In this document: one piece after another, positions 8,453 through 16,980 of the stretch
How positions within the stretch are numbered: the first letter of the stretch is position 1
How the letters are laid out: the number at the start of each line of letters is the position of its first letter
Assembly (NCBI GenBank): GCA_002409745.1
Contig: DHOU01000015.1
Coordinates: 29,506-93,505 of the forward strand
Direction of reading: 5' to 3'
Length of the DNA stretch: 64,000 bases
Source: Bacteroidales bacterium UBA5382
GTDB taxonomy: Bacteria > Bacteroidota > Bacteroidia > Bacteroidales > Dysgonomonadaceae
The notes under the pieces: model-generated
What the model was told of the DNA's origin: nothing
The model's database searches: none
Seen by the model: only the letters and a program-made list of their open reading frames with translations
Position numbers and translations under genes: made by a program

Positions 8453-8642
8453 AAAACATATTTGGCTTCCCGCCGTATTGGTGGTGTATACATTGGCAAT
8501 GGCTGTTATAGCCTATCCCCGCTATCAGCAGTCGGGCACCCTGAATGAGTTTTTCAGCATAGTCGGCGGTTGTCTTGTGATTGCCGTCGTATTATTTTTG
8601 ATATTAAAGCGCCGGCAGAAACTGCGCGATCGACACCCGTAG
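8442..8642 (+). CDS. Small two-helix membrane protein (GTG start)
   Basis: The 66-residue product begins at a GTG inside the flavodoxin gene's last codons, an 11-nt overlap that implies translational coupling. It has two membrane helices (about residues 8-26 and 37-56) with basic ends (KNKKH at the N terminus, KRRQKLRDRH at the C terminus). I do not recognise the family. Being coupled to a HemG-like flavodoxin, it may anchor it to the membrane or quinone pool, which is inference. A TTG at 8418 would give a longer, less plausible start. Confidence 0.65.
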   Translation: MKNKKHIWLPAVLVVYTLAMAVIAYPRYQQSGTLNEFFSIVGGCLVIAVVLFLILKRRQKLRDRHP

Positions 8643-8734
8643 CAGCCTCCCTTCTAACTCTGTGCCTCCTTTGTGTTTCTTTATGTTACACCTCTATTCG
8701 AGGGTGGAGCCGGGGAAGACTTAAATTATAGTGT

Positions 8735-10387
8735 ATGCGATTTTTGTTTACGACCATCAGTATTGTTTTTCTTTCCATCGTCTGCGCTGTGGGACAGCAG
8801 ATACCCTTGCAGTATAAGTTTCGCGTCTACCTTAGCGATAAAGGAAGCGGAGATTACTCTGCCGCTGATCCCGACGCCTTTCTCTCCCGTAAAGCCATCG
8901 AGCGGAAGAAGCGGCAGGGAGTCGCTATCGACTCGACCGACTTCCCTATTTCGGCCGATTATTTTATACAAATGTCGCACGCCGGAGGAAAAGTGGTTTC
9001 TTTCAGCAAATGGTTTCGTACGATGGTGGTGGAGGTCCCCGACAGCGCACGCATAGAGTCCATTGCTGCGCTTCCGTTTATCGACTCTGTGAAATATGTG
9101 TGGAGAGGGCGTGCGCGACACCAGGAGTCCCGCTATCGTCCCCGTCTGGAAAAAACGGATTGTCCGCCCGTTACGGCCGATCACTCTTATTTCGGACTGA
9201 CCGATGCGCAATTTGGCGTGCACAATGCGCGAAAGCTTTTACTGAGCGGGTTTCAGGGAAAAGGGTTACAAGTGGGGGTTATCGATGCCGGATTTACCAA
9301 TTACGATGTCATTCCATATTTTGCGGAGACTCGGTTAGCCGGATTTGCCGACTTTGTGCCGACAGGCTGTCTGTTTTCGGCCAATGATCACGGCACGAAA
9401 GTGTTGTCGACCATGGCCGTTTTAGAGCCGCGCCGCATGGTGGGGGCTTCGCCCGAAGCTTCGTTTTGGTTGCTCCGCTCGGAAGATGTGACGGGCGAGT
9501 ATCCTGTAGAAGAAGATTATTGGTTGCGCGCTGCGGAATATGCCGACAGCGTAGGGGTCGATGTCATCAATACGTCGCTCGGATATAACGATTTTGATGA
9601 TGAGTCGTTAAATTATACGCATGCCGATCTTACCGGCGATCATTCCCTGATGTCGCTGGCGGCCGATAAAGCGTACGACAAAGGAATGCTGGTCATCGTC
9701 AGCGCGGGAAATGAAGGAAACAAGCCTTGGCGTAAAATCACGGCGCCCGGCGATGCCCGGAAGGTGATTACCGTAGGGGCGGTGGGAACCGATAGCCTCA
9801 TTGCTTCGTTTAGTTCTCGAGGTCCTTCTGCCAATGGGCGTGTGAAGCCCGATTTGGTATCGATCGGCAAAGCAACCGTTACCGTCGGCTATAACGGTCG
9901 CATTGGGACGACCAACGGCACGTCGTTGTCGTCGCCTTTTTTGGCGGGATTGATGACATCGTTATGGTCGGTCAATCCGTTTTTGCACCGCGATACGCTG
10001 GTCGATATCGTTAAACGCTCTGCCAATCGGTACTCGGCACCCGACACGATATACGGGTACGGGATTCCCGACTTCGGGAAGGCGATGGTCGAAGTATTGC
10101 AAACCCTGCGCCCTTATTCCCGCAAGGTGGAAGAGGGGGGCTGGAATATCCGGCCTGATTTTTCGGGAAAAAGCTATACGATAACCTTGAGGAATCCGGA
10201 ATATTCTTTCGATGCGTATGCCGTTAAGGTGCTGGATGAGGCGGGCAATGTGCTGGCGAATGTCGCTTTTGAGAAAGAGGATACCGTGCGGATACCCCTG
10301 TCGAAAGAAGTCCGGAAAACCAATCGATCGCTCTTCTTTACCGTTTCCGACCCGTTCAGCCAACAGACTTACCGGATAGCGCTATGA
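8735..10387 (+). CDS. Exported subtilisin-like serine protease (S8)
   Basis: A signal peptide (residues 1-20) is followed by a propeptide-like region and then the subtilase fold. The catalytic triad is Asp184 (VIDAGF), His219 (NDHGTKV) and Ser397 (NGTSLSSP). The oxyanion Asn326 lies in SAGNEGN. About 100 residues after the catalytic domain form a beta-rich tail. I do not see the conserved type IX secretion C-terminal signal, so it may stay periplasmic. Length is 550 aa. Its stop overlaps the xseA start by 4 nt (ATGA). Substrate is unknown. Confidence 0.93.
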   Translation: MRFLFTTISIVFLSIVCAVGQQIPLQYKFRVYLSDKGSGDYSAADPDAFLSRKAIERKKRQGVAIDSTDFPISADYFIQMSHAGGKVVSFSKWFRTMVVEVPDSARIESIAALPFIDSVKYVWRGRARHQESRYRPRLEKTDCPPVTADHSYFGLTDAQFGVHNARKLLLSGFQGKGLQVGVIDAGFTNYDVIPYFAETRLAGFADFVPTGCLFSANDHGTKVLSTMAVLEPRRMVGASPEASFWLLRSEDVTGEYPVEEDYWLRAAEYADSVGVDVINTSLGYNDFDDESLNYTHADLTGDHSLMSLAADKAYDKGMLVIVSAGNEGNKPWRKITAPGDARKVITVGAVGTDSLIASFSSRGPSANGRVKPDLVSIGKATVTVGYNGRIGTTNGTSLSSPFLAGLMTSLWSVNPFLHRDTLVDIVKRSANRYSAPDTIYGYGIPDFGKAMVEVLQTLRPYSRKVEEGGWNIRPDFSGKSYTITLRNPEYSFDAYAVKVLDEAGNVLANVAFEKEDTVRIPLSKEVRKTNRSLFFTVSDPFSQQTYRIAL

Positions 10388-11640
10388 ATACATCGACGAC
10401 TTCTTTTTCACTTTCAGAGTTAAACGGTGCGGTAAAGGCTGCCATCCGCGAATCCTTGCCCGATACGTACTGGCTGCGTGCGGAAACGAGCGACGTGCGC
10501 AGGAATCAAAACGGGCATTGTTATCTTGAATTTGTGGAGAAAGACCCGGTGACGCAATCGATTGTCGCCCGGGCGCGGGGCATTATCTGGTCGAACGTTT
10601 TTCAAATGCTGTCCGTTTATTTTGAAGCGGAAACGGGACAGGCTTTTACCTCCGGACTCAATGTTCTGGTTTCCGTGTCGGTCGATTTCCACGAGTTGTA
10701 CGGCTATTCGTTGACGGTGGTCGATATCGATCCTTCGTTTACCGTGGGCGAAATGGCGCGCAACCGTCAGCGGGTACTGAAACAATTGGAAGAAGAGGGC
10801 GTGCTGACGTTAAACAAAGAACTTACGTTGGCGGAACCGGTGAATCGCATTGCGGTTATTTCGTCACCTACCGCAGCCGGATACGGCGATTTTCACGATC
10901 AACTGGAAAACAATCCGGCGGGATTTGTTTTTTATACCAAGCTCTTCCCGGCCATCATGCAGGGTGAAAAAAGCGAGCAGTCCATTATCGATGCACTGGA
11001 ACGGATATACCTACATCGGGAATTGTTCGATGCGGTAGCCATTATCCGCGGTGGAGGAGCTACGTCGGAGCTGAGTTGTTTCGATTCGTATTTGCTGGCT
11101 ACCAACTGTGCCCAGTTTCCGTTGCCTGTCGTCAGCGGCATCGGTCACGAACGCGATGTGACGGTGCTCGATGCGGTGGCTCATACGCGGGCGAAAACGC
11201 CGACGGCCGTAGCCGAATTTTTCATTACCCGTGTGACCGAAACCGCCCGGCAACTGGTGGATTTAGAGGATCGGGTTGTGCGCGAGAGCCGGACGATTTT
11301 GCAAAAAGAGCAATCGGAGTTGTTTTCTTTTTCCAAAGACGTGGTGCATGTGTCGAACGTGTTGTTGCAGCGGGAGTCATCCTTTGTCTTGCAGATGGGG
11401 CGGCAATTGGCTTCTTCCGCAAAGCGTATAATGGAGCGGGGAGTCCACTTTGTAAGTACAAACGAGCAATATATCCGGATGGTCTCGCCCGAAAATATCC
11501 TGAAACGGGGATACACCCTCACTTTGAAAGACGGGAAGATTATAAAATCGATTCGGGAGTTGTCGCCGGGAGAGTGCCTGTCGACCCGTTTCGCAGACGG
11601 TACCGTGTTATCGGAGGTGAAAACTTCTACCGGGAACTGA
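10384..11640 (+). CDS. xseA: Exodeoxyribonuclease VII large subunit
   Basis: XseA is the catalytic subunit of ExoVII, which degrades single-stranded DNA into short oligonucleotides. The N-terminal OB fold (LSELNGAVKAAIRESLPDTY...) binds DNA. The catalytic domain carries the family markers VISSPTAAGYGDF near 157, IIRGGGATSELSCFD near 220 and the GIGHERDVTVLD segment near 252. A coiled-coil region follows for XseB binding. The 418 aa length is typical. It is coupled to the upstream protease by a 4-nt overlap and lies one heptamer array upstream of xseB. Confidence 0.96.
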   Translation: MNTSTTSFSLSELNGAVKAAIRESLPDTYWLRAETSDVRRNQNGHCYLEFVEKDPVTQSIVARARGIIWSNVFQMLSVYFEAETGQAFTSGLNVLVSVSVDFHELYGYSLTVVDIDPSFTVGEMARNRQRVLKQLEEEGVLTLNKELTLAEPVNRIAVISSPTAAGYGDFHDQLENNPAGFVFYTKLFPAIMQGEKSEQSIIDALERIYLHRELFDAVAIIRGGGATSELSCFDSYLLATNCAQFPLPVVSGIGHERDVTVLDAVAHTRAKTPTAVAEFFITRVTETARQLVDLEDRVVRESRTILQKEQSELFSFSKDVVHVSNVLLQRESSFVLQMGRQLASSAKRIMERGVHFVSTNEQYIRMVSPENILKRGYTLTLKDGKIIKSIRELSPGECLSTRFADGTVLSEVKTSTGN

Positions 11641-11703
11641 TTACAAAATACAAATTACAAAATACAAATTACTAATTACTAATTACGGATAGTGGATAGC
11701 TGA
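11641..11703. repeat. Heptamer array, nine units, between xseA and xseB
   Basis: The first base after the xseA stop begins nine consecutive 7-mers: TTACAAA/ATACAAA alternating, then TTACTAA twice, TTACGGA, TAGTGGA and TAGCTGA. It ends six bases before the xseB start codon. Confidence 0.9.
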
Positions 11704-11709
11704 AAATAA

Positions 11710-11901
11710 ATGGAAAAACAAACATATACCCAAGCAAAGAAAGAACTGGAAGGAATTGTCAACGCCATCGAATCGGGCGATTTGGATGTCGATGCCTTGA
11801 CGGATAAGGTTAAACGGGCATCGGAATTGATTACTTTTTGTAAAGAGAAGTTGACCAAAACCGATAGCGAGTTGCAAAAAATACTGGAGGATATTTCGTA
11901 A
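11710..11901 (+). CDS. xseB: Exodeoxyribonuclease VII small subunit
   Basis: The 63-residue protein matches XseB in length and pattern: YTQAKKELEGIVNAIESGD at the start, then VDALTDKVKRASELITFCK and a Leu-rich helical end. XseB helices pack along XseA to build the ExoVII holoenzyme. It follows xseA across a heptamer array and precedes ispD by 2 nt, so all three are probably one transcript. Confidence 0.95.
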   Translation: MEKQTYTQAKKELEGIVNAIESGDLDVDALTDKVKRASELITFCKEKLTKTDSELQKILEDIS

Positions 11902-11903
11902 CA

Positions 11904-12599
11904 ATGATACCGGAAAAGAAATACAGCGTCATTATCGTCGCCGGGGGGAAAGGACTTCGTGCCGGGAGTGATTTGCCCAAACAGTTTTGCACGATCGGAA
12001 CCAAGCCGATGCTGATGCATACCATCGAGGCATTTTACCGTTTCGATTACCGCCTGCGCATTGTGTTGGTATTGCCCGTCGGCTATACCTTGCTGTGGGA
12101 GGAATTGTGCGCCCAATATCGTTTTTCTATCGCCCATGAAGTCGCTATCGGCGGCGACTCGCGGTTTCAATCGGTGAAAAATGGCCTGGAACTTATTTCG
12201 GAAGAGGAAACCGTCGGCATTCACGATGCTGCCCGTCCTTTTGTTTCCGGATCGGTTATCGGACGATGCTATGAAACGGCTTTTGAGCACGATTGCGGGG
12301 CGATTCCGGTGATCGACGAACCGAACAGTGTGCGCCGCCTCACCGCCGGCGGAAGCGAGCCGGTCAACAGGGCCGCGTTGAAGATCGTCCAAACGCCGCA
12401 GGTCTTTCCGGCGGAACGTCTCAAGCAGGCTTATCAAATTCCCGATGATCCTTCCTTTACCGATGATGCCTCGGTAGCCGAAAGGGCGGGAATAAAAATA
12501 CGATTGGTGCCGGGCGACGAGAGGAATATCAAAATCACGTCGTCTTTCGATCTGGAAATAGCGGACTATTTAAAACGTAAAGGGGATGAGCCCGTTTAA
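11904..12599 (+). CDS. ispD: 2-C-methyl-D-erythritol 4-phosphate cytidylyltransferase
   Basis: IspD couples CTP to MEP in the non-mevalonate isoprenoid pathway. The nucleotide-binding AGGKGLRAGSDLPKQF loop is at about residues 13-28, and the substrate regions AIGGDSRFQSVKNGL and VGIHDAARPFVS follow. The 231 aa length is standard. It directly follows xseB, an arrangement that reflects operon convenience rather than a shared pathway. Confidence 0.95.
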   Translation: MIPEKKYSVIIVAGGKGLRAGSDLPKQFCTIGTKPMLMHTIEAFYRFDYRLRIVLVLPVGYTLLWEELCAQYRFSIAHEVAIGGDSRFQSVKNGLELISEEETVGIHDAARPFVSGSVIGRCYETAFEHDCGAIPVIDEPNSVRRLTAGGSEPVNRAALKIVQTPQVFPAERLKQAYQIPDDPSFTDDASVAERAGIKIRLVPGDERNIKITSSFDLEIADYLKRKGDEPV

Positions 12600-12603
12600 C
12601 GGT

Positions 12604-12648
12604 TCTGCGCCGTTTGACGGAGTAAGGGCGCGGCGCCTTCGCTAAAAC
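12604..12648 (+). repeat. Copy of the dispersed CGGCGCC-YTCG-TAAA family
   Basis: CGGCGCCTTCGCTAAAA at 12631-12647 matches 15 of 17 positions of the copy at 37.7 kb. The upstream part is diverged. It lies in the 110-nt gap between ispD and rpe, upstream of the rpe promoter. Confidence 0.6.
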
Positions 12649-12683
12649 ATATCCGGAAGTGGATACGGTATTATTTTTTTCTT

Positions 12684-12691
12684 TATCTTTG
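12684..12691 (+). promoter_or_regulatory. -7 box (TATCTTTG) for rpe
   Basis: TATCTTTG lies 21 nt before the ATG at 12713, preceded by a T-rich stretch. Transcription would start at about 12698, making a very short leader. Confidence 0.6.
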
Positions 12692-12712
12692 AACATCTAA
12701 AAACAAATGCTT

Positions 12713-13363
12713 ATGAGTACCTTGATAGCGCCTTCGCTACTTTCGGCAAACTTCCTTAATCTGGAAGAAGATATTGAAATGCTTAACCGCAGTGAAGCGG
12801 ATTGGATTCATCTCGATATTATGGACGGGGTGTTTGTTCCGAATATCTCCTTTGGCTTTCCTATTATCAAACGATTGAAAGAAAAAACCGATAAACTGTT
12901 GGATGCGCATCTGATGATTGTCCAGCCGGAGAAATTTATCGATGAAATCGCCGGCTGCGGCGTGCGAACGATGAACGTGCATTACGAAGCCTGCACGCAT
13001 CTCCACCGGGTGGTACATGCCATTAAAGATAAAGGCATGCAGGCAGCCGTTACGCTCAACCCCCATACGCCGGTTGCGTTACTCGAAGATATTCTCCTCG
13101 ATGTGGATATGGTGCTGCTGATGTCGGTTAATCCGGGCTTTGGCGGACAGCGGTTTATTGAAAACACCCTCGCCAAAGTATCGAGGCTCAAAGAAATGAT
13201 CTTACGGAAAAAGCCGTCCGTCTTGATACAAGTCGATGGAGGCGTGAATCTGGAAACCGGCAAACAGTTGGTAGATGCCGGTGCCGATGTGTTGGTAGCG
13301 GGAAGTTTTATCTTTAATTCCGATAATCCGGTAGAGACGATTCACCGGTTGAAGCAATTATAG
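12713..13363 (+). CDS. rpe: Ribulose-phosphate 3-epimerase
   Basis: Rpe interconverts ribulose 5-phosphate and xylulose 5-phosphate in the pentose phosphate pathway. Family features are IAPSLLSANF at the N terminus, HLDIMDGVFVPNISFG (metal-binding His and Asp), HLMIVQP, MSVNPGFGGQ and the phosphate-binding QVDGGVN and GSFIF. The ATG at 12713 gives the usual MSTLIAPSLLSA start; an in-frame ATG at 12707 would add two residues. It seems to have its own promoter. Confidence 0.95.
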   Translation: MSTLIAPSLLSANFLNLEEDIEMLNRSEADWIHLDIMDGVFVPNISFGFPIIKRLKEKTDKLLDAHLMIVQPEKFIDEIAGCGVRTMNVHYEACTHLHRVVHAIKDKGMQAAVTLNPHTPVALLEDILLDVDMVLLMSVNPGFGGQRFIENTLAKVSRLKEMILRKKPSVLIQVDGGVNLETGKQLVDAGADVLVAGSFIFNSDNPVETIHRLKQL

Positions 13364-13399
13364 GAGTATCCCCCCGGCTTCGCCCTTCCATTCTTTCCC

Positions 13400-13495
13400 T
13401 GAGACTGTCTCAAAAGTAAAAATAGAAATGATTCTATTTGCGATTTGTACATGATCTCTTGCAGATTGCGCGGATTTTCGCAGAACGCAGATTTT
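13400..13495. repeat. Short palindromes and 9-nt periodic GCAGATT repeat, possible mobile-element scar
   Basis: A 13-bp palindrome TGAGACTGTCTCA (13400-13412) precedes a perfect 7-bp hairpin AATAGAA/TTCTATT (13421-13438). About four 9-nt units related to GCAGATTNN follow at 13458-13495. TGAGACTGTCTCAAAAG resembles insertion-sequence ends I recall from Bacteroidales, but no transposase is present. The GCAGATT pattern is a common intergenic repeat. This may be an insertion-sequence remnant or simply patterned spacer. Confidence 0.45.
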
Positions 13496-13557
13496 AATAA
13501 CAACTTTTATTACAGCCTCAGTTGCAGAGCCTGAAGTACGGCGGGTATCATAACGAT

Positions 13558-15135
13558 ATGAATGCGCTCCGGGGGAAAATCCCTTTTTTCTATCTATTGC
13601 TGCCTGTTGTAGCGGGCATTCTTACCGCATCTCAGGTGCATGCTTTCTCCTGCTTCTTCTGGATCGGTCTGGCCGGGATAGGGGCGATGCTACTCGCCAT
13701 TGTTTTTTCTTCCTTCAATCCGTATCCTTTCCGTTGGCTTTTCGGCGCGGGAACGATGCTTTTTCTGTTCTTTATTGCGACAGTCTCTTGCCGTCTTTGG
13801 GAAGAGCATACGGAATTTTCTTTTCCTCCGGAACAAACGACCTATATGGGGTACGTTTCCGATATTCCTCAGGAAAAGCCGAAATCGATGGCCTGTAATA
13901 TTGCGGTCTCCGTACCGGTTCGGAAGAATGTGGTGTTGTATTTACAAAAAAACGCCGAAGCACGCAGCTTGTCTCCCGGCGAGGAGATTGTTTTTTCATG
14001 TACGATGCAACCGTTCCGGAATCTGGGAAATCCCGACGATTTCGATTATGTACGCTATATGCAAATAAACGGATTCTCCGGCTCTTCCTATATTCCCGAA
14101 ACTCATTGGAAAAAAACCGGCCGGCAGAAGCAGGGCATCGCCGTTCTCGCACAACATATCCGGTTGGATATTCTCGGGTTTTACCGCTCGTTGGAATTAT
14201 CCCCCGATGCGTATGCGTTTATTTCGGCGCTTACCCTCGGTTATAAAGCTCTTCTGACAGACGATTTGCAGGAGGCTTTCCGGGTGTCGGGTACCGCGCA
14301 TGTATTGGCTGTGAGCGGACTTCACGTGGGGATTATTTATATTATCTTCAATTTGTTCTTCTCTTTTCTGGGAACTTCCGGGCGAAAGTACCGGATGCGT
14401 CAGTGGGCGGTCATCGCGATGCTGTGGCTCTATGTTTTTGTTACGGGCTTGCCGATGCCGGTGGTCAGGGCGGGGGTGATGCTGACGATTTATTGTGTCG
14501 GAAAAATCTGTCGCCGGAAAGGCTTTAATTATAATACATTGGCCGCAACAGCTTTCCTGATGTTGATCGTACATCCTTCGGGACTGTTCGATGTCGGGTT
14601 TCAAATGAGCTTTGCCTCTGTCTTCGCCATCTTGTTCTTTCAACCGAAATTGAACGCATTATTCCCCGTAGAAAATCGATTTAAACGATCTGTGCGGAAC
14701 TTGGCAACGATTTCATTAGCCGCCCAACTGGGTGTCTTCCCCTTGGTCCTTTATTATTTCGGCACGTTCCCTACGTATTTCTTTCTGGCGAACCTGGTTA
14801 TTGTCCCGCTCACGACACTGATTACGTATGCCGTTTTTCCATTGATCCCGTTGTTTTTCTGCTTGCAGTGGCATATTCCTTTTTTCGACCGGCTATTTAC
14901 GGTCTGTACCCGCATCGTACAAGCGCTTATCGACGGGACGCTGCAATCGGTATATTGGGTCGAATCCCTCCCGTTATCGCAACTCTCCGGGGTCCATATT
15001 TCTTTTGTGCAGGTCTTCTGCCTGTATGTTTTTATATTGATGATAACTTCGTTTTTCATACGCCCGCGTGCCCGTTCTGCCTTTATCGCGTTGTCTGCCG
15101 CATTGATTTTCCTGTTATCCCGGTACATGATGTGA
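13558..15135 (+). CDS. ComEC/Rec2-type competence membrane protein lacking the MBL domain
   Basis: The 525-aa protein has an N-terminal DUF4131-like region with two helices and an OB-like soluble segment, then the ComEC competence domain with about eight membrane helices. The hallmark GTAHVLAVSGLHVGIIY is near residue 250, and PMPVVRAGVML follows. ComEC forms the DNA uptake channel. Here the C-terminal metallo-beta-lactamase nuclease domain is absent and the gene ends after the last helices. The start at the ATG (13558) gives a basic residue before the first helix; a TTG at 13522 would extend it without support. A role in transformation is uncertain. Confidence 0.85.
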   Translation: MNALRGKIPFFYLLLPVVAGILTASQVHAFSCFFWIGLAGIGAMLLAIVFSSFNPYPFRWLFGAGTMLFLFFIATVSCRLWEEHTEFSFPPEQTTYMGYVSDIPQEKPKSMACNIAVSVPVRKNVVLYLQKNAEARSLSPGEEIVFSCTMQPFRNLGNPDDFDYVRYMQINGFSGSSYIPETHWKKTGRQKQGIAVLAQHIRLDILGFYRSLELSPDAYAFISALTLGYKALLTDDLQEAFRVSGTAHVLAVSGLHVGIIYIIFNLFFSFLGTSGRKYRMRQWAVIAMLWLYVFVTGLPMPVVRAGVMLTIYCVGKICRRKGFNYNTLAATAFLMLIVHPSGLFDVGFQMSFASVFAILFFQPKLNALFPVENRFKRSVRNLATISLAAQLGVFPLVLYYFGTFPTYFFLANLVIVPLTTLITYAVFPLIPLFFCLQWHIPFFDRLFTVCTRIVQALIDGTLQSVYWVESLPLSQLSGVHISFVQVFCLYVFILMITSFFIRPRARSAFIALSAALIFLLSRYMM

Positions 15136-15167
15136 CGAAAAAAGGGGCGTATGTGCTAAATTTGTAG

Positions 15168-15175
15168 TACTTTTG
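15168..15175 (+). promoter_or_regulatory. -7 box (TACTTTTG) for the DHH phosphoesterase
   Basis: TACTTTTG fits TAnnTTTG and lies 30 nt before the start codon. No -33 element is evident at the right distance. Confidence 0.45.
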
Positions 15176-15204
15176 CATTCATCCTAAAAAAACATCCGCA
15201 AAAT

Positions 15205-16257
15205 ATGAGTTATACAGCATCTGTCTCGAATATTATTGATGAGGCATCTATCCGTCAAATACAAGAGTACATCGACCGGTCCGGACAAATTGTCATTACC
15301 GCCCACCTCTCTCCCGATGGCGATGCATTGGGTTCTTCCCTCGCTTTATGCCAGTACTTGCAAAGGCAGGGCAAGAAGGCGGAGGTGATGGTGCCGAATT
15401 CGTTTCCGTACTTCCTTAAATGGATGGAAGGGGCGGAAAAAATCCTTATATACGAACATAATTCCGCTGCCGGCCGCCATCATCTCGAGCAAGCCGATTT
15501 GATTTTTTCTCTCGATTACAATATCTTGAAAAGGGTCGGAGACATCGGGCCGGTGATTGCCGCTTCTCCGGCGCAGAAAGTGCTCATCGATCATCATCCG
15601 TATCCCGATACGTTGTTTGATGTGACGGTTTCGCATCCGGAGATTTCCTCGACGAGCGAACTTATTTTCCGGCTGTTGTTTCAGATGGGGAAATATGAAG
15701 GTATGACGCGGGAGGAGGCTGCCTGTATCTATTGCGGCATGATGACCGATACGGGAGCGTTTACCTATAATTCGAGCAATCCGGAGATTTATGAGATTAT
15801 CAGTTTGTTGCTTCGGAAGAATATCGATAAAGACGCCATTTACTCGAATGTGTATAACAATTATTCCGAAAACCGTTTCCGGCTGTTGGGTTTCACTCTC
15901 TCGCAACGGATGAAGATTTATCCCGAAAGCCATGCCGCGCTCATTTATCTTTCGAGAGAAGATCAAAAGCCCTTTCATTTCAGCAAAGGCGACACCGAAG
16001 GATTCGTCAACTATCCGCTGAGCATTAAGAATATTATTTTCTCGACGTTTATCCGCGAAGACGATGATCTGATCAAACTGTCATTTCGCTCGCAGAAGAA
16101 CTTTGCCTGCAACGAATTTGCTGCGGAGTTTTTCGGCGGAGGCGGGCATTTGAACGCTTCCGGCGGAGAGTTTCACGGAACGATGGAGGATGCTTTGCAA
16201 CGATTCGAATCGGGGCTCGAAAAGTATCGTGAAAAGCTAAAAAAGAACAATTTGTGA
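15205..16257 (+). CDS. DHH-family phosphoesterase, NrnA-like
   Basis: The N-terminal DHH domain has all metal motifs: H34 and D38/D40 in HLSPDGDALG, D104 in FSLDYN, D129-H130-H131 and D182 in MMTDTGAF. The C-terminal DHHA1 domain has the substrate-binding GGGGHLNASGG. With 350 aa and no RecJ extensions it matches bifunctional oligoribonuclease/pAp phosphatases (NrnA), which finish RNA decay by hydrolysing 2-5 nt fragments and recycle pAp. A c-di-AMP/pApA phosphodiesterase activity is an alternative for this family. Confidence 0.9.
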   Translation: MSYTASVSNIIDEASIRQIQEYIDRSGQIVITAHLSPDGDALGSSLALCQYLQRQGKKAEVMVPNSFPYFLKWMEGAEKILIYEHNSAAGRHHLEQADLIFSLDYNILKRVGDIGPVIAASPAQKVLIDHHPYPDTLFDVTVSHPEISSTSELIFRLLFQMGKYEGMTREEAACIYCGMMTDTGAFTYNSSNPEIYEIISLLLRKNIDKDAIYSNVYNNYSENRFRLLGFTLSQRMKIYPESHAALIYLSREDQKPFHFSKGDTEGFVNYPLSIKNIIFSTFIREDDDLIKLSFRSQKNFACNEFAAEFFGGGGHLNASGGEFHGTMEDALQRFESGLEKYREKLKKNNL

Positions 16258-16331
16258 CTTCTTTCTCTCCTTTTTAAGGATCAATAATGTTTATTTCGTC
16301 TCTAACTTGCCGGTTTTTGAAGCGGATTGTT

Positions 16332-16339
16332 TACTTTTG
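16332..16339 (+). promoter_or_regulatory. -7 box (TACTTTTG) for the DUF4827 gene
   Basis: TACTTTTG is 32 nt before the start codon. A TTG at 16307-16309 lies 22 nt upstream of it as a loose -33 element. Confidence 0.5.
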
Positions 16340-16371
16340 TAGTTCATTTAACGATTTGACGATAGAAATAT

Positions 16372-16950
16372 ATGAAACAAATATCTCCTGTATTTTTGCT
16401 TTTAGCGGCGCTTGCGCTGATTACCGCGTCGTGCAATAATCAGAAAACGTACGCCGATCATCTTAAGGAAGAAACAAAAGCAATTAAAAAGTTTATCAAT
16501 GAAAATGATTTAATTATTCTCAAGACTTTCCCCAGTGATACAACTTTCAGAGGAAATGAATTTTATCAGGATCCTTACACGGGAGTCTATTTTCAGATAA
16601 CCAATCGGGGACAAATAACCAATAAAGTATCGATAGCCGACGAAGTGTATGTGCGTTATAGCGGGTTGTCCTTTTTTATGTCGGACGATACGACCAAATA
16701 TAACAATAACAATCCGGCAACGAGCCCGGACCCCGGAACATTCGTGTACTATGGGACGGTAACCGGTTCGACGGTCGATGCTTACCGAAATGCGACGACT
16801 ACGGCATGGGCCGTTCCTTTACAGTATATCGGGCATACTGGGCGTGTGAAAATGATTGTCCCTTTTGCGATGGGATCTTCTTACGACCGGTCGAATTTTC
16901 AGCCTACCTATTACGAAAGCGTTCAATATCGATTTTCGCCTTATAAATAA
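16372..16950 (+). CDS. DUF4827-type lipoprotein
   Basis: A lipoprotein signal peptide ends at the lipobox ITASC with Cys21, so the mature protein is lipid-anchored in the envelope. The rest (171 residues) matches a Bacteroidales family that I know as DUF4827: DHLKEETKAIKKFI, then a beta-rich domain with GVYFQITNRG and VYVRYSGL, reminiscent of an FKBP-type fold. No catalytic residues are recognisable. It sits just upstream of glmM, a pairing that suggests an envelope role without defining it. Confidence 0.85.
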   Translation: MKQISPVFLLLAALALITASCNNQKTYADHLKEETKAIKKFINENDLIILKTFPSDTTFRGNEFYQDPYTGVYFQITNRGQITNKVSIADEVYVRYSGLSFFMSDDTTKYNNNNPATSPDPGTFVYYGTVTGSTVDAYRNATTTAWAVPLQYIGHTGRVKMIVPFAMGSSYDRSNFQPTYYESVQYRFSPYK

Positions 16951-16980
16951 TAGAGCTATTCATCTGTAATCCGTTTTTTT

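Noticed and set aside
13400..13495. Intact insertion sequence
   Set aside because: Only an end-like palindrome and short repeats are present; no transposase or second terminal repeat was found.
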